Shown here: positions 1-7,758 of the stretch, piece after piece
How positions within the stretch are numbered: the stretch's first letter is position 1
Layout of the letters: the number at the start of each line of letters is the position of its first letter
NCBI RefSeq assembly: GCF_002224675.1
Contig: NZ_NMPZ01000025.1
Location: forward strand, 1-57,930
Length of the DNA stretch: 57,930 nt
Direction: 5' to 3'
DNA from: Segatella copri
Lineage (GTDB): Bacteria > Bacteroidota > Bacteroidia > Bacteroidales > Bacteroidaceae
Notes under the pieces: model-generated
What the model saw: the letters and a program-made list of their open reading frames with translations, nothing else
Database searches by the model: none
Told to the model about the DNA's origin: nothing
Position numbers and translations under genes: made by a program

Positions 1-120
1 CGGAGCCGCTTACCGAAAAATCTGTGTAAATCTATGAAATCTGTGGGACATAAAAAAAGTGGTTTCAGCCCCCCAACCGAACAGGGCGAGCTTCCGTTTC
101 AATTCCGTGCGCAATCCGAA

Positions 121-160
121 GGTGAAGAGTGGTGAAGAGTGGTGAAGAGTGGTGAAGAGT
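121..160. repeat. Four perfect 10-bp tandem repeats
   Basis: GGTGAAGAGT is repeated four times head to tail without a mismatch. The same decamer returns once at 218-227, and its reverse complement lies at 169-178. Confidence 0.9.
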
Positions 161-168
161 GGTACGTA

Positions 169-227
169 ACTCTTCACCTCTCGCAACCCCAGTGTTTATC
201 GGGGTTTCAGCCGATTTGGTGAAGAGT
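169..227. repeat. Palindromic element (REP/MITE-like)
   Basis: A 10-bp inverted pair, ACTCTTCACC (169-178) and GGTGAAGAGT (218-227), encloses an inner hairpin AACCCC (185-190) / GGGGTT (201-206). The nested, clover-like layout resembles dispersed palindromic intergenic elements. That it is dispersed in this genome is inference. Confidence 0.6.
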
Positions 228-300
228 GAAGAGTAAAAAGAAGAGTGGTGCTTTTATAAAAAAAACTCCCGACGTATCGTTTTGTGCCTGGCAATGGCAG

Positions 301-348
301 ATTATTGCCCTGGTAAGGGGCAATGTTGTGCCATAGTGAGGCAATAAT
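301..348. repeat. Inverted repeat ATTATTGCC/GGCAATAAT
   Basis: Nine-base arms at 301-309 and 340-348 are perfect reverse complements, with further GGCAAT/TTGTGCC-like pieces between them. No gene or promoter is visible beside it. Confidence 0.6.
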
Positions 349-503
349 CGCTACAAGCTGCTTTACGCATCGTCAGTACTATCATCGTGCCTTGTAAGTG
401 CTATCATTGTTGCATCGGTTTAACGTAAGAAGTCTTCGGAGTAACCTTTACTTGTTGTCAGAAGGATTAATGGTATAAGCCGGAGAAGCCTATATCTTCA
501 GCC

Positions 504-581
504 GCACAACAGGTGTTGTGCGCTTGCATATCAGCTGTTATGCGCTCGCCCAACACCTGTTGTGCAAGCGGAAATCAGCTG
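504..581. repeat. Two palindromic units with swapped loops
   Basis: Units at 509-538 and 552-581 have the same outer sequence (AACA..TGTTGTGC........ATCAGCTG). The GG centre of the first is CC in the second, and CGCTTG in the first appears as its reverse complement CAAGCG in the second. The outer arms ACAACA/TGTTGT are palindromic. Confidence 0.6.
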
Positions 582-697
582 ATGGGAGATAAGTTGTTGG
601 ATATAAGTTCTGTGTATGTATATGAACGAGCCGTAAACGGCAAAGCCTATTCTGAGAAAGTGATCTTAAAATAAAACAGAAAGTAGAGGCAAAAACA

Positions 698-738
698 ATG
701 CCGGGCCATCTTTTTCAAGATGCACCCGGCATTTTTTC
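698..738. terminator. Rho-independent terminator
   Basis: ATGCCGGG (698-705) pairs with CCCGGCAT (725-732), with an inner CATCTT/AAGATG stem, followed on the + strand by a T-run. A-rich sequence on the left allows it to act in both directions. It insulates the thioredoxin-like gene from upstream transcription. Confidence 0.75.
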
Positions 739-771
739 TTTCATCCGATAGCAAATTCAAAAAAATATCCG

Positions 772-779
772 TATCTTTG
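772..779 (+). promoter_or_regulatory. -7 box TATCTTTG for thioredoxin-like gene
   Basis: Matches the Bacteroidota TAnnTTTG consensus. It lies 26 bp upstream of the start codon, giving a leader of about 20 nt. Confidence 0.7.
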
Positions 780-804
780 CAGCAGTTTTTAAATACAAAG
801 AAAA

Positions 805-1320
805 ATGAAAAAAGCAATATTCTCTTTGCTCCTCATGACAGCATCTGTTATCGGAGCCAGCGCTCAGGGCAGCGCAACAACTGCCCAGAACCCACAGGAT
901 GTGGATGTACTCTATGCCAAGAATCTCCTGGCTGCAGGAACTGAGGCCCCAGCCTTCCCTGCTCTCAAGAAGGGAACATGGACGGTATTGGATTTCTGGG
1001 CTACCTGGTGTCCTGATTGCCGTAGAGAGATTCCTACCGTCAAGGAGATGTTCCAAAAGTACGGCACCCGTGCCAAGTTCATCGGTGTATCCATGGATAC
1101 CGACAAGCAGAAGCTCGACAACTACACCCAGGCAAACGGTGTGGAATGGGAGCAGTACAGCGAGTTCAAGAAGTGGAAGGAAACCCAGATTTCCAAGGAT
1201 TACAAGATTTCCTGGCTTCCTACCATGTATCTCATCAACCCGGAGGGCAAGGTAGTTTATACCACCGTACTCGCTGAGCGTATGGCAAAGAAACTGGCAG
1301 AAATCTTCCCAGAGAAGTAA
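805..1320 (+). CDS. TlpA-like periplasmic thioredoxin
   Basis: A 171-aa secreted thioredoxin-fold protein, probably a periplasmic thiol-disulfide reductase or a redox partner of exported proteins. The N-terminus (MKKAIFSLLLMTASVIGASA) is a classic signal peptide. The active site is WCPDC at about residue 69-73, in the usual context DFWATWCPDCRREIP. The cis-proline loop is WLPTMYLI near residue 143. A Glu/Lys-rich C-terminus closes the fold with no extra domain. It stands alone, with its own promoter and a bidirectional terminator behind it. The CPDC pair is a variant of the common CPPC/CGPC. The specific partner cannot be read from context, so no gene symbol is given. Confidence 0.85.
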   Translation: MKKAIFSLLLMTASVIGASAQGSATTAQNPQDVDVLYAKNLLAAGTEAPAFPALKKGTWTVLDFWATWCPDCRREIPTVKEMFQKYGTRAKFIGVSMDTDKQKLDNYTQANGVEWEQYSEFKKWKETQISKDYKISWLPTMYLINPEGKVVYTTVLAERMAKKLAEIFPEK

Positions 1321-1326
1321 GAAAGA

Positions 1327-1364
1327 AAAATGGCAACCGAATTATTTCCGGTTGCCATTTTTCT
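1327..1364. terminator. Bidirectional terminator
   Basis: AATGGCAACCG (1329-1339) pairs with CGGTTGCCATT (1349-1359), with A-run before and T-run after. It sits between two convergent genes and can stop both. Confidence 0.85.
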
Positions 1365-1384
1365 TGAGATAGCATAGCAAAACG

Positions 1385-2305
1385 CTATTTCTTCCTCAAA
1401 CTTTCGCGGTATTTCAATGGCGACATGTGGAGATGCTCCCTCACATACTTGCCAAAGAAAGATGTGTTGGAGAAACCAAGAATGCCTGAAATCTCCTTGA
1501 TGGTCTTCGAGGTGGAACGGAGGAGATAAGTGATGTCGGCAAGCGTATATTCCGTAATCCACTCTATCGCCGTCTTGCCCGAATGGCGCTTGCAGATGAT
1601 GGAGAGATACTTCGGGGTGATGCAGAGCTTGCGGGCGAAATTCTCCACCGGCTGATGCTTCACCTCCGCCTGCTGCAACAGCTCCAGAAACTGATCGAAA
1701 AGTTCGCTAGAACTGGAATTCAGCTCCTCCTTCGGCATATCCTCCAGCAGCATGTTGCTCACCGCCAGGAGCGCACTCTTCAAGAGCGTCTCCACAATCT
1801 CTCGGCGATAAGGCTTCCACGAAGTGCGCTCGCAGAACGACGGATCCAGGCACAGACGCACCAGATCGGTGAACTTGGCATAGAATACCATATCCACCTC
1901 GTTCATCTTCAGCACAGACACCTTGCTCACATACATCGCCCGATTCCATACCGAAATATGAGAACGAAGGATATTCAGCATGCCGTGATTGCTCACACAC
2001 ATCGCCGTGCACGCAAAATCGCCCGACACTTCCACGATGTCGAGTGTAGAGTTGGGAGGACAGATAAAGATATCGCCCTTCTCTACCAAGAGGATATTGC
2101 CATTATACTCTACTTTCAGACTGCCACGCAAGCAGGATGCTATCATGTTCATCTGCAATCTCACGGGGTCTGGATTCTGCAACACCTTGACATTGTCTAT
2201 GATCAGGATGTCTTCGTCGAGATAACTGGCAGAAATCTCTGCGCTCTGTGCAAATTCGCCTTCCTCTACGCGCTGTTTAAAATCCTTCAGTTCCTGTTTT
2301 GCCAT
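1385..2305 (-). CDS. AraC-family transcriptional regulator
   Basis: A 306-aa regulator. The last ~100 residues hold the double helix-turn-helix of AraC/XylS proteins, with the typical end GFSNTSFFGKYVREHLHMSPLKYR. The N-terminal half is a cupin-like sensor (EKGDIFICPPNSTLDI). I start it at the ATG at 2305 (MAKQELKDF). The frame stays open further upstream to 2689, but that part lies antisense-framed inside rsgA and has an unrelated composition. It is last in a minus-strand row behind rsgA (37-bp gap) and is closed by the bidirectional terminator. Its effector and targets are unknown; sharing a transcript with ribosome-biogenesis genes does not show that it regulates them. Confidence 0.85.
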   Translation of the reverse strand: MAKQELKDFKQRVEEGEFAQSAEISASYLDEDILIIDNVKVLQNPDPVRLQMNMIASCLRGSLKVEYNGNILLVEKGDIFICPPNSTLDIVEVSGDFACTAMCVSNHGMLNILRSHISVWNRAMYVSKVSVLKMNEVDMVFYAKFTDLVRLCLDPSFCERTSWKPYRREIVETLLKSALLAVSNMLLEDMPKEELNSSSSELFDQFLELLQQAEVKHQPVENFARKLCITPKYLSIICKRHSGKTAIEWITEYTLADITYLLRSTSKTIKEISGILGFSNTSFFGKYVREHLHMSPLKYRESLRKK

Positions 2306-2342
2306 AATTCTTATTTTATATCCACTCCGGAAACCATGGTTT

Positions 2343-3275
2343 CTAGAATGCCTCACGATACTTATTCTCGTCCTTATCCTCGAGCATAGAAAGATAGCTC
2401 TGATAGCGGCTGGCAGCAATATAATGCTCCTCCACAGCCTTGATGACGGCACAGCCCGGTTCGTGGGTGTGGGTACAGTCGGAGAACTTGCAGTTCTGCG
2501 AAAACTTGAAAATTTCCTTGAAATAGCTGGTGAGTTCCTCCTTCTCGATATCAAAGGTACCGAAGCCCTTGATGCCCGGAGTATCAATGAGATAGCCCCC
2601 TTCCGGCAGTTCCAGCATCTCGCTGAAGGTGGTGGTATGCATACCGCTGTTATGCGCCTCGCTGATTTCGGCGGTGCGCTGTCCGGCATCCGGAATGAGC
2701 TGGTTGATGAGGGTTGACTTGCCTACGCCACTGTTGCCGCTGAGCAGCGACTTCTTGTCTCGGATGAGCGGACGCAACTCATCTACGCCCTCACCGGTAG
2801 CAGCCGAAATCTCTACACACTGGTAACCAATGGTCTCATAGAGGGTGCGCATCATTTTCTCGTAGCGCAGCTCTTCTTCGGTTAGAAGGTCGCACTTGTT
2901 GAACACGATGATGACGGGCACTCTGTATGCCTCGGCTCCAGCCAGGAATCGGTCGATGAAGGTGGTGGAAGTCTCAGGGTAATTCACGGTAACCACAAGC
3001 AGCGCCTGATCGAGATTAGCCGCAAGGATGTGACTCTGCTTGCTGAGGTTGGGTGATTTACGGATGATATAGTTCTGGCGGTCTTCGATGGAAGAGATGA
3101 ACGCCGTGCCCTCCTGGTTGGTGATGAGCTGCACATAGTCGCCCACAGCCACAGGATTGGTGCTGCGGATGCCCTTCAATCGGAAATTGCCCTTGATTTT
3201 GCTTTCAATCAGCTGGCCATCGTCAGTCTTGACGGTGTACCAGCTGCCTGTATTCTTAATAACGAGTCCTCTCAT
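2343..3275 (-). CDS. rsgA: Ribosome small subunit GTPase RsgA
   Basis: RsgA (YjeQ) is a circularly permuted GTPase that binds the 30S subunit late in its maturation. The 310-aa protein shows the permuted order G4-G1-G3: NKCD at 126-129, the P-loop GNSGVGKS at 180-187 and DTPG at 231-234. An OB-fold precedes them (residues 1-70). A C-terminal zinc knuckle is built from C262, C267, His near 269-271 and C275. I prefer the ATG at 3275 (MRGLVI); a GTG two codons upstream (3281) is in frame. It lies 43 bp behind frr in a ribosome-related operon rsmA-frr-rsgA. Confidence 0.95.
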   Translation of the reverse strand: MRGLVIKNTGSWYTVKTDDGQLIESKIKGNFRLKGIRSTNPVAVGDYVQLITNQEGTAFISSIEDRQNYIIRKSPNLSKQSHILAANLDQALLVVTVNYPETSTTFIDRFLAGAEAYRVPVIIVFNKCDLLTEEELRYEKMMRTLYETIGYQCVEISAATGEGVDELRPLIRDKKSLLSGNSGVGKSTLINQLIPDAGQRTAEISEAHNSGMHTTTFSEMLELPEGGYLIDTPGIKGFGTFDIEKEELTSYFKEIFKFSQNCKFSDCTHTHEPGCAVIKAVEEHYIAASRYQSYLSMLEDKDENKYREAF

Positions 3276-3318
3276 TATCACATATTAATAATGTAAGTCT
3301 GATAAACATGACGTCTTT

Positions 3319-3879
3319 CTAGACAGTCATGATTTCCTTTTCCTTCTCGTCCATCAAACCTTCGAGCTGCTTGATGTACTTGTCGTGAAGCTTCTGCAAA
3401 TCATTCTCTGCATCCTTCTCCAAGTCCTCTGAAAGACCATCCTTGATAGCCTTCTTCAGCTTCTCCTTGATTTCCTGACGCACGTTGCGAACCTCAATCT
3501 TGGCACGCTCCGCAATCTTGTTGCACTGCTTAACCAGCTCCTTACGGCGCTCACCAGTAGGCTGAGGGATTCCGAGGCGTACGATTTCACCGTTGTTCTC
3601 TGGTGTAATACCCACGCCACTGTCCATGATAGCCTTCTCGATATCCTTGATAGCCTTCTTGTCCCAAGGGCGGATGGCGATAGTGCGGGCATCTGGAGTG
3701 GTTACGGTAGCCACCTGGTTCAATGGAACCATGCTGCCATAGCTGTTAACACGCACGCCGTCGAGGATAGCCACGTTGGCGCGACCAGCACGAATATGAG
3801 AGAGCTCTTCTGCGAGATACATTGCAGCCATCTCCATACGCTCTGCTGCAGAATTCAAAGTTTCTTTTACGTCGATCAT
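3319..3879 (-). CDS. frr: Ribosome recycling factor
   Basis: RRF works with EF-G to split post-termination ribosomes. The 186-aa length is the family norm. The N-terminal ELSHIRAGRANVAILDGV motif, the RPWDKKAI segment and the C-terminal three-helix bundle (KKAIKDGLSEDLEKDAENDLQKL) are all typical. It is the middle gene of the rsmA-frr-rsgA row, 24 bp after rsmA, with no separate promoter visible. Confidence 0.97.
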   Translation of the reverse strand: MIDVKETLNSAAERMEMAAMYLAEELSHIRAGRANVAILDGVRVNSYGSMVPLNQVATVTTPDARTIAIRPWDKKAIKDIEKAIMDSGVGITPENNGEIVRLGIPQPTGERRKELVKQCNKIAERAKIEVRNVRQEIKEKLKKAIKDGLSEDLEKDAENDLQKLHDKYIKQLEGLMDEKEKEIMTV

Positions 3880-3903
3880 AGTCTGTATATATTTTTTTGT
3901 TTA

Positions 3904-4713
3904 TTATTTTATTAATTCCAATCGTTTCAGTTCTTCGCCCACATAGTTGGTGAGTTCCACAAACTGCTGGATGCTGAGCTGCTCAGGGCGCTTGGTCATG
4001 ATGTCGGTGGTGTAGAAATCCTCACGTGGGGTTACACCCGGGAACATCTGCTTGAGGCTTACTCGGAGCATCTTGCGGCGCTGGTTGAACACGGTCTTCA
4101 CCAGTCGCTTGAAGAGTTTCTCATCACATCCCAGATCGGTCACCTTGTTACGGGTCATGCGGATGACGGCACTCTTCACCTTTGGCGGTGGATTGAACAC
4201 GCCCTCATCTACGGTGAAGAGATACTCCACATCATACCATGCCTGGATGAGTACGCTGAGGATACCATACGCCTTGTTGCCCGGCTCGGAAGCCATGCGC
4301 AAAGCCACCTCTCGCTGAATCATACCCGTGCAGCAAGGAATGAGATCCTTGTAATCGAGCATCTTGAAGAAGATCTGCGAAGAGATATCGTATGGATAGT
4401 TGCCCGTGAGCACGAACTGCTTTCCATCGAATATCTGGTTGAGATCCATCCTCAGGAAATCCTCTCCGATAATGTTATCCTTCAGTGTCGGGAAATTCTC
4501 GTGGAGATATGCTACCGACTCAGAATCGATTTCCACCGCCTTTACCGGGCGAGGCTTCTCTACGAGATATTGGGTAAGAACGCCCATACCCGGTCCAATT
4601 TCAAGAACAGGTATATCAGGGCAGGCATCCACCGTGTCGGCGATGCGCTTGGCTATGTTGAGGTCAGTAAGGAAGTGCTGACCTAGATTTTTCTTTGGCT
4701 TTACAGCTTTCAT
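3904..4713 (-). CDS. rsmA: 16S rRNA (adenine1518/1519-N6) dimethyltransferase
   Basis: RsmA (KsgA) dimethylates two adenines in helix 45 of 16S rRNA using S-adenosylmethionine. The 269-aa protein opens with KKNLGQHFLTD. It carries the SAM-binding motif EIGPGMGVLTQYL around residues 39-51 and the catalytic NYPY (variant of NLPY) near residue 104. The C-terminal domain has the usual FNQRRKMLRVSLK segment. It leads the rsmA-frr-rsgA operon from a -7 box at 4746-4753, a sensible grouping of ribosome maturation and recycling factors. Confidence 0.95.
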   Translation of the reverse strand: MKAVKPKKNLGQHFLTDLNIAKRIADTVDACPDIPVLEIGPGMGVLTQYLVEKPRPVKAVEIDSESVAYLHENFPTLKDNIIGEDFLRMDLNQIFDGKQFVLTGNYPYDISSQIFFKMLDYKDLIPCCTGMIQREVALRMASEPGNKAYGILSVLIQAWYDVEYLFTVDEGVFNPPPKVKSAVIRMTRNKVTDLGCDEKLFKRLVKTVFNQRRKMLRVSLKQMFPGVTPREDFYTTDIMTKRPEQLSIQQFVELTNYVGEELKRLELIK

Positions 4714-4745
4714 ACGTTCTATACGATATTGATATATTTATTTTG

Positions 4746-4753
4746 CAAAAATA
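4746..4753 (-). promoter_or_regulatory. -7 box TATTTTTG for rsmA operon
   Basis: On the minus strand the sequence reads TATTTTTG, matching TAnnTTTG, about 33 bp upstream of the rsmA start. It should drive rsmA, frr, rsgA and perhaps the AraC gene. Confidence 0.65.
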
Positions 4754-4890
4754 CGATTATTTTTCGAGAAATCACCCCTTGAATGCTTTTTTTTCATCTT
4801 TTATATAAAAAAGAGGAAATAAAAAGGAGTCTAACCGTTTATTTATGCTAAAAATATGCGAAAGTAGTGCCATATAAGCGATAAAAGTGT

Positions 4891-4898
4891 TACCTTTG
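4891..4898 (+). promoter_or_regulatory. -7 box TACCTTTG, start codon at the likely TSS
   Basis: The box ends only 5 bp before the ATG at 4904. Bacteroidota transcripts usually start 5-7 bp downstream of the box, so the message is probably leaderless. Confidence 0.65.
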
Positions 4899-4903
4899 CA
4901 GCT

Positions 4904-5905
4904 ATGATGGAAAAGAAAAAGATAGCAAACAATATTTGGCAGGTGGCACTCTCCTTGTTTCTGGGCGGTGCCATCCTCTATTGGATGTATCGCGGATTCG
5001 ATTTCAAGCAGGTGGAGGAGGTACTGCTCCACAAGATGAGCTGGACCTGGATGCTGCTGTCGTTCCCCTTCGGTATCTCGGCACAGCTCTTCAGAGGATG
5101 GAGATGGAAGCAGGCGCTGGAGCCCATCGGCGAAAAGTCGCGCAGCAGCGTAAGCATCAACTCCATATTCCTCTCGTATGCCCTGAGCCTCGTCATCCCC
5201 CGCTCGGGTGAATTTGCAAGATGTGCCGTACTGAAGAGATGGGACGGCGTTTCGTTTCCGAAAGCACTGGGTACCGTGGTGACCGAGAGAGCCATCGACT
5301 CGCTGCTCGTACTACTTATCACAGGACTGGTGTTCCTGATGCAGATTCCCGTCTTCCTGAACTTCTTCGACAAGACGGGCACGAGTATGGACAGCATCCT
5401 GGGCAACTTCACAGCCACAGGATACCTGGTTACCACCATCTGCGGCATCGCCGTACTCTTCCTGGCTCACATACTGCTCAAGAAACTGTCTATATATAAT
5501 AAGGTGAAAGCTACGCTGAACGGACTCTGGCAGGGAGTAATCTCGCTGAAGGGCGTGAGAAACGTACCGCTCTACATCGCCTTCACCCTGGGCATCTGGC
5601 TGAGCTACTTCCTGCACTACTATCTCACCTTCCAGTGCTTTGAATCTACGAGCCATCTCAATCTGATGTGCGGACTGGTGACCTTCATCGTGGGAAGCAT
5701 AGCTGTAATCGTACCTACACCCAATGGAGCGGGTCCATGGCATTTCGCAGTGAAGACAATGCTTATCCTCTATGGCATCCAGCAGAACGACGCCCTCTAC
5801 TTCGTGCTCATCGTTCACTCCGTACAGACCCTGCTCGTCATCCTGCTGGGCATCTACGGATGGATAGCACTGGCGTTTACAAAGAAGCTTCAAATTCAGA
5901 AATAA
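4904..5905 (+). CDS. Flippase-like integral membrane protein (UPF0104/YbhN type)
   Basis: A 333-aa polytopic membrane protein of the lysylphosphatidylglycerol synthase transmembrane-region / YbhN superfamily. Several hydrophobic helices are visible: about residues 14-30, 46-62, 130-150, 172-190, 224-242, 255-275 and 305-328. Signature stretches are FRGWRWKQAL, SLVIPRSGEFARCAVLKRW and VPTPNGAGPWHFA. It has no aminoacyl-transferase domain, so lipid or polyprenyl-linked substrate transport is more likely than lysyl-lipid synthesis. Two ATGs are adjacent (4904, 4907). The promoter is so close that translation may be leaderless. It diverges from rsmA; pepD follows 78 bp later with no clear promoter of its own. 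Confidence 0.8.
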   Translation: MMEKKKIANNIWQVALSLFLGGAILYWMYRGFDFKQVEEVLLHKMSWTWMLLSFPFGISAQLFRGWRWKQALEPIGEKSRSSVSINSIFLSYALSLVIPRSGEFARCAVLKRWDGVSFPKALGTVVTERAIDSLLVLLITGLVFLMQIPVFLNFFDKTGTSMDSILGNFTATGYLVTTICGIAVLFLAHILLKKLSIYNKVKATLNGLWQGVISLKGVRNVPLYIAFTLGIWLSYFLHYYLTFQCFESTSHLNLMCGLVTFIVGSIAVIVPTPNGAGPWHFAVKTMLILYGIQQNDALYFVLIVHSVQTLLVILLGIYGWIALAFTKKLQIQK

Positions 5906-5983
5906 GCGATGTTTTCGAACACAGGAACAAGAAGCATAACATTCAAAAACAAATAGAACATTAACAATTTAAATAAAGATATT

Positions 5984-7447
5984 ATGGCTGACATTAAGAA
6001 TCTTAGTCCAGTGGAAATCTGGCGTAATTTCGACAAGTTGACACAAGTTCCACGTCCATCAGGACATTTGGAGAAAATTCAGGCTTATTTGCTCGACTGG
6101 GCAAAGGAAGCTGGCGTAGAGGCTTTCCAGGATGCTGCCGGAAACATCGTGATGCGCAAACCTGCTACTCCAGGCATGGAGAACAGAAAGGGTGTTATCA
6201 TGCAGGCACACATGGATATGGTGCCTCAGAAGGCTCCTGAAAGCAACCACGACTTCGAGAACGATCCAATCGAGACCATCATTGACGGAGACTGGGTACG
6301 TGCCAATAAGACTACTCTGGGTAGCGACGACGGCCTGGGTGTAGCTACCATCATGGCTGTGATGGAGGCTAAGGACCTGCAGCACGGACCAGTAGAGGGT
6401 CTGATCACTGCAGATGAGGAGACAGGCATGTTTGGTGCCAACGGTCTTCCTGAGGGCGAGTTGAACGGTGACATTCTCCTGAACCTCGATACTGAGGTAT
6501 GGGGCGAGTTCGTAATCGGCAGCGCCGGCGGTATCGACATTACAGCAACACTCGACTATAAAGAGGTAGAGACAGACAAGGAAGATGCAGCCGTGAAGGT
6601 TACCTTGAAGGGACTGAAGGGCGGTCACTCCGGCATCGAGATCAACGAAGGCAGAGCCAACGCCAACAAGTGCATGGTTCGCTTCGTACGCGAGGCCATC
6701 TCTGAGCTTGACGCACGTCTGGCTTCATGGCAGGGCGGCAACATGCGCAATGCCATCCCATTCCAGGCACAGGTAGTCCTCACCCTGCCAAAGGAGAACG
6801 TAGAAGCACTGAACGACATGGTAGCCGACTGGAAGGACGAGATCTGCGATGAGTTCAACGGCATTGAAAACATCGAGAACATTGAATTCTTCACCGAGAA
6901 CGTAGAGACTCCAGCTACAGAGGTTCCTGCAGAGATTCAGGACAACCTGGTAGATGCCATCTATGCCTGCCACGACGGCGTATTGCGTATGGCTCCATCT
7001 ATGCCAGGCATCGTAGAGACATCTTCCAACCTCGCCATCATCGAGATTGGCGGTGGCAAGGCTGCCATCAAGATTCTGGCCCGTTCCAGCCACGAGTACT
7101 ACAAGATGTATCTCGCTACCATGATGGAGAGCTGCTTCAACATGGCTGGCATGAAGGTAGAGTTCAGCGGCGCTTACGGCGGCTGGAACCCTAACCCTAA
7201 GAGCGACATTCTGGAGCATGTACTGAAGGTTTACAAGGAGCAGAACGGCAAGGACGGCGTAGTACAGGCTGTTCACGCAGGTTTGGAGTGCTCTATCATC
7301 CTGGGCAAGTATCCTCACCTCGATGTAGTTTCATTTGGCCCTACATTGCTCAGCCCTCACACAGCCAACGAGCGCTGCCAGATTAGCTGCGTAGCTCCTT
7401 TCTGGAACCTGATGAAGCAGCTCCTGGCTGAGATTCCTGCTAAATAA
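5984..7447 (+). CDS. pepD: Aminoacyl-histidine dipeptidase (M20C)
   Basis: PepD is a zinc aminopeptidase that cleaves dipeptides such as carnosine-type Xaa-His in the cytoplasm. The 487-aa length is usual. Metal and catalytic sites are visible in order: MQAHMDMV (His ~76), LGSDDGLGVA (Asp ~115/116), TADEETG (Glu ~145/146), LNLDTEVWGE (Asp ~169) and the late histidine in VQAVHAGLECS. The lid domain carries GGHSGIEINEGRANA. No signal peptide is seen. A strong terminator follows. It may be transcribed with the flippase-like gene, since I see no TAnnTTTG box in the gap. Confidence 0.95.
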   Translation: MADIKNLSPVEIWRNFDKLTQVPRPSGHLEKIQAYLLDWAKEAGVEAFQDAAGNIVMRKPATPGMENRKGVIMQAHMDMVPQKAPESNHDFENDPIETIIDGDWVRANKTTLGSDDGLGVATIMAVMEAKDLQHGPVEGLITADEETGMFGANGLPEGELNGDILLNLDTEVWGEFVIGSAGGIDITATLDYKEVETDKEDAAVKVTLKGLKGGHSGIEINEGRANANKCMVRFVREAISELDARLASWQGGNMRNAIPFQAQVVLTLPKENVEALNDMVADWKDEICDEFNGIENIENIEFFTENVETPATEVPAEIQDNLVDAIYACHDGVLRMAPSMPGIVETSSNLAIIEIGGGKAAIKILARSSHEYYKMYLATMMESCFNMAGMKVEFSGAYGGWNPNPKSDILEHVLKVYKEQNGKDGVVQAVHAGLECSIILGKYPHLDVVSFGPTLLSPHTANERCQISCVAPFWNLMKQLLAEIPAK

Positions 7448-7478
7448 GAAAAAAGAAATTACAAAAAGATGAAAAAAG

Positions 7479-7509
7479 AAAGCCGAGAAAGAAATTTCTC
7501 GGCTTTTTT
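7479..7509 (+). terminator. Terminator after pepD
   Basis: AAGCCGAGAAA pairs with TTTCTCGGCTT around a short loop, followed by a T-run. It separates pepD from the corA promoter. Confidence 0.85.
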
Positions 7510-7533
7510 GTTCCTTTTCTCAATTAAAATCAT

Positions 7534-7541
7534 TACCTTTG
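7534..7541 (+). promoter_or_regulatory. -7 box TACCTTTG for corA
   Basis: Matches TAnnTTTG. Transcription from about 7547 would give corA a leader of roughly 210 nt, very long compared with the other genes in this window. Confidence 0.7.
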
Positions 7542-7623
7542 CAGGCGATTTGGCAAGAACTGTAAAACTGCGAAGAACAGAATACAGAAAAGCTTGCAGA
7601 TGTTTCATTAAATAACAACCAAA

Positions 7624-7662
7624 ATGGACGATTATCACGCGGAGAACAATAACGAATTGTAA
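7624..7662 (+). CDS. 12-codon upstream ORF in corA leader
   Basis: ATG at 7624 opens a short frame, M-D-D-Y-H-A-E-N-N-N-E-L, with a TAA stop at 7660-7662, inside the corA leader. Two aspartates follow the start codon directly and the peptide is acidic and Asn-rich. The stop lies 4 bp upstream of the first arm of the leader hairpin (7667-7673), so a ribosome on the stop codon would cover that arm. Translation is not shown by sequence alone, but the position fits a regulatory leader peptide, as known for corL of the Salmonella corA leader. I see no sequence similarity to corL. Confidence 0.45.
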   Translation: MDDYHAENNNEL

Positions 7663-7758
7663 GGCGTGGAGATTCAGCAACCGTAAGCCCACAAGAAGGG
7701 CGCAACCCAATGCTCATCTCCATACCCAAACCTTTTATTATTTGGAGATTAGCAAACA
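7660..7758 (+). promoter_or_regulatory. Candidate cis-regulatory RNA switch before corA
   Basis: The segment ATCTCCA (7716-7722) is the exact complement of two TGGAGAT copies. One is upstream (7667-7673, enclosing an inner GCCC/GGGC hairpin). The other is downstream (7743-7749) and contains the only GGAG-like ribosome-binding site of corA, 13 bp before its ATG. The two pairings exclude each other: upstream pairing frees the site, downstream pairing hides it. This is the usual layout of a translational riboswitch or leader-peptide switch. It does not resemble the M-box consensus. Confidence 0.55.

Larger units (their letters stand above)
1..697. other. Gene-free repeat mosaic at left edge
   Basis: I find no convincing gene here: open frames are short and show no recognisable motif. 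The stretch is built of short repeats. It has imperfect AAATCTRTG units near 19-46, four perfect GGTGAAGAGT decamers (121-160), an inverted pair around a small hairpin (169-227), an inverted repeat ATTATTGCC/GGCAATAAT (301-348) and a pair of palindromic units (504-581). It looks like accumulated intergenic repeat debris. The gene to its left lies outside the window. Confidence 0.6.

Noticed and set aside
121..160. CRISPR-like array
   Set aside because: Direct 10-bp repeats without spacers; no cas genes anywhere in the window.
1583..2389. 268-codon open frame on the + strand inside the AraC gene
   Set aside because: It is antisense to a clear AraC-family protein, has a Leu/His/Arg/Gln-rich composition typical of shadow frames and no recognisable motif or promoter.
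2306..2689. Upstream extension of the AraC reading frame to 434 codons
   Set aside because: The extra 128 residues overlap rsgA out of frame and are Arg/Ser-rich. The start at 2305 leaves a normal 306-aa AraC protein.
7547..7758. Known M-box (ykoK) riboswitch before corA
   Set aside because: I cannot match the leader to the conserved M-box core. The structure seen is a pair of alternative short stems with a uORF.
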